Source of the DNA: Clitoria ternatea
Lineage: Eukaryota > Streptophyta > Magnoliopsida > Fabales > Fabaceae
Direction of reading: 5' to 3'
NCBI GenBank assembly: GCA_037962975.1
Contig: CM075669.1
Coordinates: forward strand, 109,384,501-109,448,500
Length of the DNA stretch: 64,000 bases
The position numbers and the translations under genes were made by a program. Shown one piece after another: positions 10,940 to 20,471 of the stretch (positions are counted from its first letter, which is position 1; each line of letters starts with the position of its first letter). Under the pieces are notes generated by a model that was given only the letters and a program-made list of their open reading frames with translations, ran no database searches and was not told the DNA's origin.

Positions 10940-11749
10940 TCAATCTTCTTTGAGGTTGTGCCATAGGTTATATTCCTGCTCCATGAAAATGTGGTGCATA
11001 CAGTATGAAGGACTGATACCTTTCAAATCATTCAATCTCCATCCAATTGTTCCTTCATTTTTCTTTAAAACTTTGATCAATCTTTCTTCCTCCACCTCCA
11101 ACAAACTGTTGCTAATCACCACAGGTTTTTGTTCTTTATCATCTAAAAAAACATACTTCAAATGTGAAGGAAGCTCTTTTAATTCCAGCTTCTGAATTTC
11201 CTTATCTTGTTCTTCAGGAAGACTTTCAATTGATTCTCTATTGCCTGAGATTATTTTGCCAACATCAAGACTCTTGAGAATGTTATCAACTTCATTAACT
11301 TCTACCTCATTAAGATTTTTAATCGCACCCACTAAAACTTTTTCAAGAGGACTTAAACCTTGCGCTTTCTTGAACTCCTGTTGAATGACTTTATATTCCA
11401 TATCTATTCTAAAACAACTTTGCATATCTACCAGATACTTCATTGCCTCAAAAACATCAAAATTCACTTTTCCATCCTGTACTCTCACCTTTAACTTTCC
11501 ATCATCCACATCCATGATGACTTTGGTAGTTTTCATAAATGGTCTCCCTAAGATCAGAGGAACTTCAGAGTCTTTCTCCATATACATAATAACAAAATCC
11601 ATAGGGAACACAAATTTATCCACTTTCACCAAAACATCTTCTGTAAAACCATAAGGAAATTTCATCAATCGGTCGACCAATTGCAAAGTCATTCTCGTTG
11701 GCCTTATTTCCAGATCTCCAATCCTTTTTAGCATGGATAATGGCATCAA
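10940..11749 (-). CDS. Athila 1 protease C-terminal half and protease-RT linker (269 codons)
   Basis: Open segment starting MPLSMLKRIG, following the flap-side strand of the protease. It contains LVKVDKFVFPMDFVI and PLILGRPFMKTTKVIMD, the Athila protease signature around the second conserved Gly. It then runs through an acidic linker to LPSHLKYVFLDD and GWRLNDLKGISPSYCMHHIFME, which leads into RT. The catalytic box lies just upstream at about 11740-11790, reading DLGAGINLM (DLGASINLM is usual), with a stop near 11850. Gag-Pol maturation would need this enzyme. Confidence 0.85.
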   Translation of the reverse strand: MMPLSMLKRIGDLEIRPTRMTLQLVDRLMKFPYGFTEDVLVKVDKFVFPMDFVIMYMEKDSEVPLILGRPFMKTTKVIMDVDDGKLKVRVQDGKVNFDVFEAMKYLVDMQSCFRIDMEYKVIQQEFKKAQGLSPLEKVLVGAIKNLNEVEVNEVDNILKSLDVGKIISGNRESIESLPEEQDKEIQKLELKELPSHLKYVFLDDKEQKPVVISNSLLEVEEERLIKVLKKNEGTIGWRLNDLKGISPSYCMHHIFMEQEYNLWHNLKED

Positions 11750-12299
11750 ATTGATACCGGCACCAAGATCTAAGAAAGCTTTTCCTATTGGCAGATTACA
11801 AATGGTAACAGGAATTATAAAACTCCTTGGATCCTTAGTCTTCTAAGGCAACGCCTTTTAAATGATAGCACTGCACCCAGCCTCCAACTCAATCGTTTCC
11901 TCTGAAAATCTCTTCTTCTTTGTCAATAAATCCTTCATCAACTTTGCATAAGTAGGCATTTGCTCCATAGCTTCCATGAATGGGACATTAACTCTTAAAA
12001 ATATCCATAAACCTAGCAAACTGTCTTTCTTTATCACGCTTTGAAGGATTCTTCAGATAAGGCATACCCTTCAACTGTGGTAATTCTTCTTCAACTTTAG
12101 CCTTGCCTTTCTCTATCTCACTTTTTTTATTTTTCTCTTCTTCATTTTTTCACTACTTACATTTTCTCTCTATTTATTCTCACTCTTTACAAGATCTTTT
12201 TCTTTTGATAACTCTCTTATTTTTTCTCTTCTTTCTCTTAGAATTTCTTCCTCGTCTTTTTTGTTTCAATTAAGATCAACTCCTACTTGCCTTCCACTG

Positions 12300-12720
12300 C
12301 GGGTAATCACAACTTTGCATTACTCTTTTGGATTTGGCTGAGTGTTTGCTCCATACTAAGGTCTTTTTTGTTCAGCCATCTGGCGGGCTAGTTGTCCCAC
12401 CTGAGTCTTAAAATTTTTGATAGAAGCCTCGGTATTCTTTTGATTTGTCAAAGAAGCTTGCATGAATTTCTCCAAGGTATCTTCCAATTTTGTAGTTTTC
12501 TCCATCAACAAAGGAAAATTGCCTTGATAAGGTCTATTGGAAGAAGTTGGCTCCTCCTTCCATCCTTGCCCTTGATGTTGATTATTTCTCCAGCCCTGAA
12601 ATGGTGCGTTAGAAAAATTAGGATTAAAATTACTAGGCCCACCTTAATTATTCATGTAATGCACAACTTTTTCTTGTGATCCACAATAACCATTTGGATG
12701 GTCTCCTCCGTAGAAATTAT
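12300..12720 (-). pseudogene. Athila 1 gag C-terminal/zinc-knuckle region, broken
   Basis: In one minus-strand frame: FYGGDHPNGYCGSQEKVVHYM, a CX2CX3HX4C knuckle whose early Cys residues have been lost. Asn/Gln-rich sequence follows, then the helix EDTLEKFMQASLTNQKNTEASIKNFKTQ and GQLARQMAEQK, the coiled-coil tail usual in Athila gag. A stop splits it near 12650. The stretch 12721-13070 upstream is gag mid-region in poor condition, and 11950-12299 downstream is a Lys/Glu-rich linker also seen in Athila 2. Confidence 0.75.
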
Positions 12721-13070
12721 ATCTTGTAGGTATTTATTGCTGCATTGGTTGTGATGATTGAACTGCATGTAATTGTTGTGGACATGTAGCCATTTGTTGG
12801 GTCAAAGCTTTTATCTGCTGAGTCAAAATCTTGTTTTGAGCTTAGATAACATCAGACCTATTCAAATCAAGGATTCCTTTCCTTTGGACTTGTTGATGAT
12901 CATGCTGGGCTTGATAATCTATTGAAGATAAAGCCTCGATTATCCTTGTAGCTTGATCAATATCCATAGTCATCATTGTGCCACCAGCGGCAACATCCAA
13001 TATCATTTTTGTATCTGCTTGGAGTCATTGTAGAAGATATTTAATTATGCAATATCTTTAAAACCATGGT

Positions 13071-13667
13071 TCAGGCATTTACGAAGCAATGATTTGAACC
13101 GATCCTATGCCTCACAAAATGGTTCCTCAGGTCCTTAACGAAAAGTTGATATATCTGATTTAGCTTTATGAATCTTGAAGGAGGAAAGAAGTGGAACAAA
13201 AACTTTTCTTCCACATTGGACCAACTGTTTAAGCTTTGATTTGGGTGTGATTGCAACCATTCCTTAGCTTTGCCAGCTAGAGAAAATGGGAATATGCAGA
13301 GGTATACTGATTCTAAGTCTTTTGGCTCAAAGCCCATAGTACCAAACAACTCATAGAAAGTTACCAAATGAGTGTAAGGATCTTCATTCGACATTCCTGT
13401 GAATTGATGAGCACTTATCAAACTGAGGAATGCTAGTTTCATCTCCAAGGCCCTAGCTTGCAGAATTGCAATACTTGAAAAATATCTAGGCCCTTGTTGA
13501 TTTGCATAATCACCCAATGTACACCTTGGTGGTGGTGGATTGTTCTGTTGTCTCTCCATTTTTTGTGTTTCTTGTTTTGGATATATTTCTAATGAGAACG
13601 GTAAAGAAAAAGATTGCCCTTTCTCCTGCTGGTGTTGTTTCTTTGCTTTTCCTTTAGCTTTTCTCAA
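13071..13667 (-). CDS. Athila 1 gag N-terminal segment (198 codons)
   Basis: Open segment with the Athila/Calypso gag signature: CTLGDYANQQGP near residue 50, then SSIAILQARALEMKLAFL, QFTGMSNEDPYTHLVTFYEL and LCIFPFSLAGKAKEWLQSHP. The likely true start is the internal Met about residue 37 (MERQQNNPPPPR, near 13559), because Athila gags normally begin shortly before LGDY; the residues before it are Lys/Gln-rich and probably leader. It ends at a frameshift near 13071 after QLFVKDLRNHF. Confidence 0.85.
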   Translation of the reverse strand: MRKAKGKAKKQHQQEKGQSFSLPFSLEIYPKQETQKMERQQNNPPPPRCTLGDYANQQGPRYFSSIAILQARALEMKLAFLSLISAHQFTGMSNEDPYTHLVTFYELFGTMGFEPKDLESVYLCIFPFSLAGKAKEWLQSHPNQSLNSWSNVEEKFLFHFFPPSRFIKLNQIYQLFVKDLRNHFVRHRIGSNHCFVNA

Positions 13668-13840
13668 AGACCTTTCTAACTTCGGATCTGATTGAAACTG
13701 ATGTTTGGATTACTGACTTCTTAAGATCATAAGCAAAGCTAGCACAACAAGGTTATCACACAAAAAGATGTAATAACAACTGTTATCCACAAATATACAA
13801 TATTCGTAACACTAAAATAATTCAAAATCAAACTAAACAC

Positions 13841-13870
13841 ACCGATTCCCCGGCTGCGACACTAAAAACT
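13841..13870 (-). other. Athila 1 primer-binding-site region
   Basis: Directly downstream of the 5' LTR in element sense the minus strand reads TAGTGTCGCAGCCGGGGAAT, in the position of a tRNA primer site. The GCCGGGGA part resembles the T-arm of tRNA-Asp, but the 3'-CCA-complementary end (TGG) reads TAG, so I cannot name the primer tRNA. Confidence 0.5.
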
Positions 13871-15504
13871 TGTTGACAAATCGAGTGATTGTCAGTTTTA
13901 ATGACAATGGTGGCAAGTGGACCACTGTCGTGTAATATATGTTTATAAAAACAGATGTCGTTCCACTAGGAGATCGTTGTTCAAATAACATTGAACTCTT
14001 CCGATTCAAATGAGAAATCTTTTTCATAAGTTGTTGATTTGTAGACATGAATAAAAGTACACATGAACAATAACAAAGAAAATATCAGGAAATAACAGAT
14101 TATAAAAGCTGGGATTGGAGTTCACCTTTCTCACCTTTCGACACGGTATATATTCAAATAAACGGTTTTTCAAACTATTTTTTTCTTTACGCCATAATCA
14201 AAGTCATTCATATCAATTCCTTAATTATGAAATTCATAAGAATGGTTCCGAAAATGTCAATCCCTTGATCATTTTCGAATCCATTCCAGTATTAAACACG
14301 ATTGTATCATTGTTCATTCCCTCGATTATTATTCCTAATAATCAACTACGAGTTTTCCACTTAAATCAGTTTTTGAAAGCTATTTTCCAATAATAAACTT
14401 AAACTAAAAATTAGGAAACCATTGATCAGATGGCTTCAAGCAATAAGCGTAAAATGGAAAACCAAGAATCATAGAATGAAGTTACTGAATATATAAATCT
14501 ATAATACGTGTTCATCGGGTTCGATTTGGTTACATCCAATCCCAAGGAAGAGAAATTAGCTACTCATGGTAGCCATAATCACTAAACAACCCTAGAAGAA
14601 GAAAAGAAAACCAAACAAGATGAATGCTCCAAGATATTCTTCTTCCCCTTCTTTCGTGTGTAACTCTTTTAAAAATATTTTTAGATTCCTAATATACTGG
14701 TCAACTCGCTCAAGCGAATTAAGGCATCGCTTGAGCAAACAGCTTGCTTCAGTTCGAAGAAACGTCTTTGTCCCGCTTCACTTGGTTGTAAATTTTCTTA
14801 AGCGAGATAATTCGCTTGATCGAAGCCTGAGTATGCTTGTTCCCCTATTCTCGCTTCGGTTGCTTCTTGTCCTATTTAGCTTGAGCGAATTCCCAATAAA
14901 ATTGATTCTGGAAGAAATTCGCTTGAGTGGATATGTCTCGCTCAAGCGAATTAGTGTTTGAAGCTCTCTGCCTGAAACTCATTGCTATTATTTGATGTCA
15001 CGCTTAAGCGAAAACTCCTTCTTCTGCTGTCTGGTTATATTTTGCTTAAGTGATAGAAATTCTCTTGAGTGGTTTTGGCATTGAAATCTTTCTGGACCAT
15101 TTTCACTTGGGTGAACTGATTCTCGCCCCAAGCGAAATATACACTTGATACTTCTTTAAAGTCTTTAATTGCACTCGCTCAAGCAGATGAGGGAATGGCT
15201 GCAGCGAATGATTCGCTCAAGCTAATGTGTGACTCGCTTGAGTGAATTATGATATTTTTACCTTTAACTTAGGGAATTTAAGTAAAGCTTCTCTCTTTTC
15301 TTTTCTTTTTCTCTTCCTTCTTCTTCCATACCTGAAATTCAATCAAAAGTGGGATTTGGAAGTACCTTTTTACATGTTTAGACATACAATGCTTGGATTT
15401 CAAATTATCCTAAATTTAACTTGCAAAACAACCCAAACACCATATAATCCATTCACGTAATGCCCAATTAACATCAAAAGTATATACAATTTGGACACTT
15501 ATCA
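13871..15504 (-). repeat. Athila 1 5' LTR (1634 bp)
   Basis: Pairs with 2628-4228 and has the same TG...CA ends. It carries the same palindrome array at about 14705-15245. Relative to the 3' LTR it has about 33 extra bases near 14790-14825, containing two more palindrome half-units (TTCTTAAGCGAGATAATTCG). Confidence 0.95.
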
Positions 15505-15509
15505 GATGG
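15505..15509. repeat. Target-site duplication GATGG, right copy (Athila 1)
   Basis: Matches 2623-2627. The copia reading resumes here with a Gln/Glu/Ser-rich linker. Confidence 0.95.
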
Positions 15510-15878
15510 TGATGATGCAGGTATTATACAATCTGAAGGAAAACCTGAATCATCAGACTCTATTACTCCTCAACAACAAGAATCAGATCAACAGACAATG
15601 TCTGAACCAGAGAAACAAGAGATTGGAAGTTCAAGACTTATTATCCTTCAGACCTCATCATTGGAGATTAATCTGAAGGAGTCCAAACCAGATCAAGGTT
15701 TTAGAACCAATCATCAATGGCACTTGTTTCATACTTTGAACCTAAGACCATTGGGGAAGCTTTGGAGGATCCAAATTGGATAATTGCTATGCAAGAAGAA
15801 CTAAACTAGTTTGAAAGAAGCAAAGTTTGGACCCTAATTCCAAGATCAAAGAACAAGAGCATCATTGGAATAAGATGG
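15510..15878 (+). pseudogene. Copia element 1 integrase-RT linker and RT N-terminus, broken
   Basis: Continues the copia polyprotein after the Athila insertion. Gln/Glu/Ser-rich linker (PQQQESDQQTMSEPEKQE) up to about 15670, then relics of the RT start in changing frames (around 15700-15880) ending SKNKSIIGIRWVFRNK. At least one stop (near 15780) and one frameshift. Confidence 0.7.
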
Positions 15879-16697
15879 GTGTTCAGAAACAAACTGGATA
15901 AAGATGGAAAAGTTGTAAGGAACAAGGAAAGACTCGTAGCACAAGACTATAACCAACAAAAAGATATAGACTTCACTGAAACCTTTGCTCCAGTAGCTAG
16001 ACTTGAAGCTATAAGGATTTTGCCTGCCTTTGTTGCTTTTAAAGGAATTAAATTATATCAGATGGATGTTAAGAGTGCTTTTCTAAGTGGTTTTATTAAA
16101 GAAGAAGTTTTTGTAAGACAACCTCTTAGGTTTGAAGATAAAACTTTAGAATCTCATGTCTTTAAACTTAGTAAAACACTGTATGGTCTGAAACAAGCAC
16201 CAAGAGCTTGGTATGATCGACTTAGCTCTTTTCTTAAATTAAAAGGCTTTACTAAAGGAAAGGGTGATACGACCCTATTTAGAAAAGGTTCAGATAAACA
16301 CTTTATCATAATGCAAATTTATGTATATGATACTGTCTTTGGTGCTACTAAAGAAATTCTGTGCAAAGATTTTACGAAAACCATACAGGCTAAATTTGAG
16401 ATGAGCATGATGGGTGAACTCAAATTATTTCTTGGTCTGCAAATTAAACAAACCGCTGATAGAATTTTTATTCATCAACAGAAGTACACCAAGGAGTTAC
16501 TTATGAAATTTAAAATGAATGATGCCAAATCCATGAGTACACCAATGCATCCAAATTGCATTATAAGTAAAGATAAATTTGGTACAACAATTAATCAAAC
16601 TCTGTATAGAGGAATGACTGGATCACTGTTGTATTTAACATTTAGTAGACCAGATATAATGTTTAGTGTGTGTGTGGGTGTGCAAGATATCAAGTAG
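15879..16697 (+). CDS. Copia element 1 reverse transcriptase segment (272 codons)
   Basis: Copia-type RT. Motifs: FRNKLDKDGKVVRNKERLVA, DFTETFAPVARLEAIRI, YQMDVKSAFLSG (first catalytic Asp), LSKTLYGLKQAPRAWYDRL, and LFLGLQIKQTADRIFIHQQKY. The catalytic box reads YVYDTVFG where copia RTs have YVDDIIFG, so one of the two active-site Asp residues is Tyr. That predicts a dead enzyme even in an intact ORF. The ATG at 15879 is internal to the polyprotein. A frameshift near 16670 passes the reading to the RNase H segment. Confidence 0.9.
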   Translation: MFRNKLDKDGKVVRNKERLVAQDYNQQKDIDFTETFAPVARLEAIRILPAFVAFKGIKLYQMDVKSAFLSGFIKEEVFVRQPLRFEDKTLESHVFKLSKTLYGLKQAPRAWYDRLSSFLKLKGFTKGKGDTTLFRKGSDKHFIIMQIYVYDTVFGATKEILCKDFTKTIQAKFEMSMMGELKLFLGLQIKQTADRIFIHQQKYTKELLMKFKMNDAKSMSTPMHPNCIISKDKFGTTINQTLYRGMTGSLLYLTFSRPDIMFSVCVGVQDIK

Positions 16698-17083
16698 ACC
16701 CTAAGGAATCACACCTATCTGCAGTGAAGAGGATTCTAAGGTATCTTGCTAGTACCATTAACCTTTGGTTATTCTATAAGAGAACAAACTTCTTCTCTCT
16801 TTGTAGTTTTTATGATGCAGACTTTGCAGGAGATAGAACAAATAAAAAAAGCACAAGTGGTGGATGTCACTTTCTGGGAACCAGATTGATTTCCTGGAAT
16901 AGTAAGAAACAAAATTCAATAGCCCTTTCCACAGCTGAAGTAAAATACTTGTCTACAACAAGCTGTTGTTCACAACTTCTATGGATGAAATATCAACTAG
17001 AGGACTATTCAATTAAGGAAGAAGAGATTCCAGTATTCTATGACAACACAAGTGCTATCAACCTATCAAAGAATCCAATCTAA
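16670..17083 (+). CDS. Copia element 1 RNase H segment (137 codons)
   Basis: Overlaps the RT segment by 28 bp in another frame, which marks a frameshift. Motifs: HLSAVKRILRYLASTINLWLFY, FYDADFAGDRTNKKSTSGGCHFLGTRLISWNSKKQ (catalytic Asp), IALSTAEVKYLS (catalytic Glu) and VFYDNTSAINLSKNPI (third Asp). After a stop, relics of the C-terminal end (KYHFIRDYV, then AKSLVEARFAFIKY) run to about 17250 in mixed frames. Confidence 0.88.
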   Translation: MCGCARYQVDPKESHLSAVKRILRYLASTINLWLFYKRTNFFSLCSFYDADFAGDRTNKKSTSGGCHFLGTRLISWNSKKQNSIALSTAEVKYLSTTSCCSQLLWMKYQLEDYSIKEEEIPVFYDNTSAINLSKNPI

Positions 17084-17480
17084 CACTTAAAGGAAAAACA
17101 CATTGAAGTCAAGTATCACTTCATACGTGACTACGTTTAGAAAGGCATTCTGGATCTGTAACATATGGATACAGACCAATAATGGGTAGATTTCTCGCTA
17201 AGTCCCTAGTAGAAGCTAGGTTTGCTTTTATCAAGTATAGTCTGAACATGCGTAATATTGTGTGATAGAGGTGTCTATATGTTTATGGTTTGCATACTTT
17301 CATAACTTAGAATTATTTTTCAACTTATTCTCTATTTTACTAAGAGACGCATTCTGTACCCTCCTTAAAATCTTTTTAAATATTCATTTAATTCATTTCT
17401 TTTAACGTGTCATATTCATTCATTGCTTGGAATGTAACCGTTTCTGAAAACTGCTTTTCCTTCCATTAAGCCACATTGTC

Positions 17481-17490
17481 TATAAATATA
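17481..17490 (+). promoter_or_regulatory. Possible TATA box upstream of copia env-like ORF
   Basis: TATAAATATA sits in a pyrimidine-rich non-coding stretch (about 17260-17620) between pol and the env-like ORF, about 140 bp before the first ATG (17621) and 240 bp before the ATG of the long segment (17720). Spacing and sequence fit a plant core promoter, but AT-rich DNA gives such matches by chance. Confidence 0.4.
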
Positions 17491-17719
17491 ACTGCTCTTA
17501 CACATCTTTTCACTTCTGCAACCTTTCACCTTTTTTGAAACTCTCTTTGCGATTATTTTTTCTCTCCCTCTATAAATTCTTTGAGAACTTCTTTTTGCCC
17601 TAAACCGTTCATCTTCAAAAATGTCATTTCTCTTCAATAGCTGGTTTAAACTATTCTATGAAAGATGTCATTGAGTCATTTACTTCAACACTACCCAACA
17701 CTAAGTCAAAGGCAGGGAC

Positions 17720-18205
17720 ATGACTGTTGAAGTAGAAAGAATTGGTTGGACCAACTTCTATTTGGACCAAGAGACATTCTCTCCCTCTGTTGCTCTTGAA
17801 TTCTGGAAGTCTATCACTATTGATAAGGATAAGTGTATTTTGGTTGGCTATCTGCGTGGGAAACAGATTGAGATTTCTGAAGATCTTTTGGTTTCAGTTC
17901 TATATTGCAACCCTAGTGGAATAGTCTTCTCTGAAGACTTTGAGTTTACAAAAGTCTTTAGCTTCATGATCAACGAGATTCTGTATAGGAAGGCATGTCC
18001 AGACAAGCTCACATCTAGAAGTCTGTTGCCAAAGGCAAAGATGCTACATGTTCTGATGCGTCAAGTCTTCTACCCCCGTAAGTCTGCAAAGGATACAGTA
18101 CCTAAATTGGATAGATTTTGTATGTACCATATAGTGATGAAGGAACCAGTCAACCTAGCCAACATTCTATTGACCTACATGACGATGTCTATAGTGAAGA
18201 AATAG
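17720..18205 (+). CDS. Copia element 1 env-like ORF, N-terminal segment (161 codons)
   Basis: Open segment in the third-ORF position of sireviruses. Visible features: LDQETFSPSVALEFWKSITI, an ILVGYLRGKQIEISEDLL strand-helix pattern, then SRSLLPKAKMLHVLMRQVFYPR and RFCMYHIVMKEPVNLANILLTYM, the conserved block of plant retroelement third ORFs. No convincing signal peptide or membrane span is visible, so a true envelope role is unsupported. A weak upstream ATG at 17621 opens only 17 codons. The ORF breaks at 18205 and continues in another frame at about 18118-18360. Confidence 0.72.
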   Translation: MTVEVERIGWTNFYLDQETFSPSVALEFWKSITIDKDKCILVGYLRGKQIEISEDLLVSVLYCNPSGIVFSEDFEFTKVFSFMINEILYRKACPDKLTSRSLLPKAKMLHVLMRQVFYPRKSAKDTVPKLDRFCMYHIVMKEPVNLANILLTYMTMSIVKK

Positions 18206-19760
18206 AAGAAGATCCCTTACCTAACTATGTTGATGAAAATCTTCAAACTGGAAAATGTGAGTCTAGAGAATATTACAGATTGGATGATCAGCGGTCCCTT
18301 GATCACCAAGTTGCCAACTTTGTCTCCCCTGTTGAACGAATCTTCAATGTTTGTTGCTGAAGTTTAAAAGACTCCTCTGAAGAGGAAAATCAAGTCTGAA
18401 CCCATTGAGGAGGAACCTCAAGTTAAGAAGGCTAAAGTTCAGAAAATCTTTGTTCTGAAGAATTCTGTTGAAGAGAAGTCTGCTGAACCCATCATTGTGT
18501 CTGATCATGATGAGGTGCCCATTAGGCAAGTCTTGAAGAAGAAACAGTCTATTTAAGAACCTGCTACAGTTTGGACTACTGCTAAGGCTAAATCCAGTGA
18601 ATCCACCAGCTCCTATGTCCCCCACTTAGTCAAGCTCAAGGATTATGTCAAGGTTCCTTACAAGAAGCAGTATGTGAACTTCATCCGTTTCTACTGTAGA
18701 AAGTTCCCTAAAGTCAATGTCGATAAATAGACCAAGTATGATTGGGTCAATATGTATAACATGCATTACGACATGTATAAGCTGGACAAGGCCCAATAAG
18801 AGGAAGCAAAGAAAGAAGCCAAGCTGAGAGCTAAGGCTAAATAAGTTATCTCTGCTAAGAGAAGGTCATCTGAAGCCACTAAGATTCAAAAGAAGAAGCA
18901 ATCATCTGAAGTGTCTGTTCAGACATCTGCTTAAGCACAGGAACAGACCTCTATATCTCAAGAATCTGCACCACCTCCATCACCATCCAAGGAAAGCGAA
19001 CCCAACCTCACTGAACTTTTGGTTCCCCCATCTTCACCTACTTCTACCCCACAACCTGAAACCCAAGCTGAACCCCAAATTGAAACTCAACCTAAAACAC
19101 AATCTGAACCTCAAACTGAAACCCAACCTTCACCTCAACCTGTACCCACCCCAAAGTATACACCCCCTAAAACAACAAAATTCAAAATTATTACCTCTAA
19201 ACCAAAATCCAAACATAAGTCCAAATCCAAATAAACCACCACCAAACCTAAAAAACCCTCATGTCTATCTCTCCCAACTTTCATACCCACCTATAACTTT
19301 CCCAGACCACTTGACTCTACCCCCACCTTTTCCCCTCACTTTCAATATTACCAACCCCCTGTTGCACCTATTATCCCGCACTGTAGAACATTTCCCATTC
19401 TCCTTAATGTACCCAATAGACCATTCCCTAAAAATGTCATTGTTATCAAACAAACATTTATTGGTGGAATCGGTATCCGTATCATTGACTAGTCCAGAAC
19501 CCATCCCTCCATCGCCCCAGAAGTTGCCCTCTCCCATCCAACTTGGTATTCTGAAGACCTTCTAGCCTTCACCAAATCTCTCAGAAATCAACAAAATGCA
19601 TGCCTACAAGCTAAGGATCTGTACTTTCCTACCTCCAAATTTGTTAAGGGGGTGGTAAAGCCTTCTGCACAAATTCTGGTTAGTCCAGACCGAGTGATGC
19701 CTAAGCGTAAAAGAATCATCACAAATAAGTTAAAGAAGAAAGTCTAGTACTCTACACCCT
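18206..19760 (+). pseudogene. Copia element 1 env-like ORF, charged C-terminal region, broken
   Basis: Mixed frames read an acidic piece (YSEEIEEDPLPNYVDENLQ), a Lys/Glu-rich stretch (PLKRKIKSEPIEEEPQVKKA), the block YVKVPYKKQYVNFIRFYCRKFPKV and a basic coiled-coil-like piece. A Pro/Gln/Thr/Glu repeat region and a Lys-rich tail (PKSKHKSKSK) follow. Stops near 18556, 18728, 18799 and 18842 sit mostly at Gln- or Lys-like codons. The FIRFYCRKFPKV block has a clear counterpart (FIKVHLQKFPNM) in the second copia element near 29145, which supports homology of the two ORFs. Confidence 0.68.
19040..19150 (+). repeat. Pro/Gln/Thr/Glu repeat in env-like ORF
   Basis: Repeated 12-24-bp units encoding TQxEPQxE-type residues (TQAEPQIETQPKTQSEPQ). 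Low-complexity coding repeat; the other frames read Asn/Leu/Lys-rich strings with no meaning. Confidence 0.75.
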
Positions 19761-20471
19761 TTGGTCCAGATTGGTGGGAATACGAATCGAAGAAACTATC
19801 TGATGATATCCTGAAGGTGCTACTTCAACATCGCTCTCCAGACAACAATACTCGAGGCTTACTTTAGGGACACCACTGTTGGGCATGAGACCTAGTACGG
19901 AGCACATCTTTTGCTCATCCCTTTGGTCTGTTGGTTGATATTCATAATTTTTGGAATTGTGCTGGAAGAATTTCAAAGACTCATATATCTTTTTGTGATG
20001 GTTCTTGAGCCATTATCTTATCTTCAAACTATGCCCCATCTATCATTTTAGTTGACGTTCCTCATTGCTTCTGTTGTCAACTTTGTTTTATTATTTTAGT
20101 GTCTATTTCTGCCTTCCTTTTCATTTTTGCCTCTACCACCTAGTGTGTTCCAACCTCTGCTCCCAAGACTGCTAGGTCTCAATGATGGCCCTATTTTGTT
20201 GATCACAAAAGGGGGAGAATAATTGGAAAGTAGCCTAAGTTAGCATATGTATGCAGTCTGTAACTTTCTAGTTTTCTTGAGTCTGTAACACATCTTTTGT
20301 GTATAAATAAAATTTGTTCAGTTTTATCTTCATGACTTAAGATTCATTGCTTTATATTTTTGGTAGTCTGCTACATATGATTAAATTGATTATCCTTTGC
20401 AAAAATCTCTTGATACAGAATTCATTCTATCTTTGAGACTTGATGTTTGTTATCAACAAATAAGAGGAGAT
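19761..20471 (+). other. Copia element 1 3' non-coding region and polypurine tract
   Basis: No supportable ORF. Contains GATCACAAAAGGGGGAGAAT near 20195-20215, a purine tract also present in copia 2 (ATCAAAAGGGGGAGTAGAG near 42185). The tract that actually abuts the LTR is AAGAGGAGAT (20462-20471). Two purine tracts about 250 bp apart could be a central-type and a terminal priming site. Confidence 0.6.

Larger units (their letters stand above)
2628..15504 (-). mobile_element. Athila-type Ty3/gypsy element 1, complete, nested in copia element 1
   Basis: A 12.9-kb gypsy element transcribed on the minus strand. It has two LTRs (2628-4228 and 13871-15504), a PPT next to the 3' LTR, gag, protease, RT, RNase H and integrase in gypsy order, and a third env-like ORF between integrase and the 3' LTR. 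The large third ORF, the gag box LGDYANQQGP and the protease box LILGRPF are typical of Athila/Calypso. Flanking 5-bp GATGG duplications show a simple insertion. All ORFs carry stops or frameshifts, so it is not autonomous now. Confidence 0.93.

Noticed and set aside
19080..19565. 161-codon plus-strand ORF rich in Leu, Pro and Asn
   Set aside because: Shadow frame of the Pro/Gln repeat in the env-like ORF; the parallel frame at 19019-19234 is the one that matches the ORF's composition.
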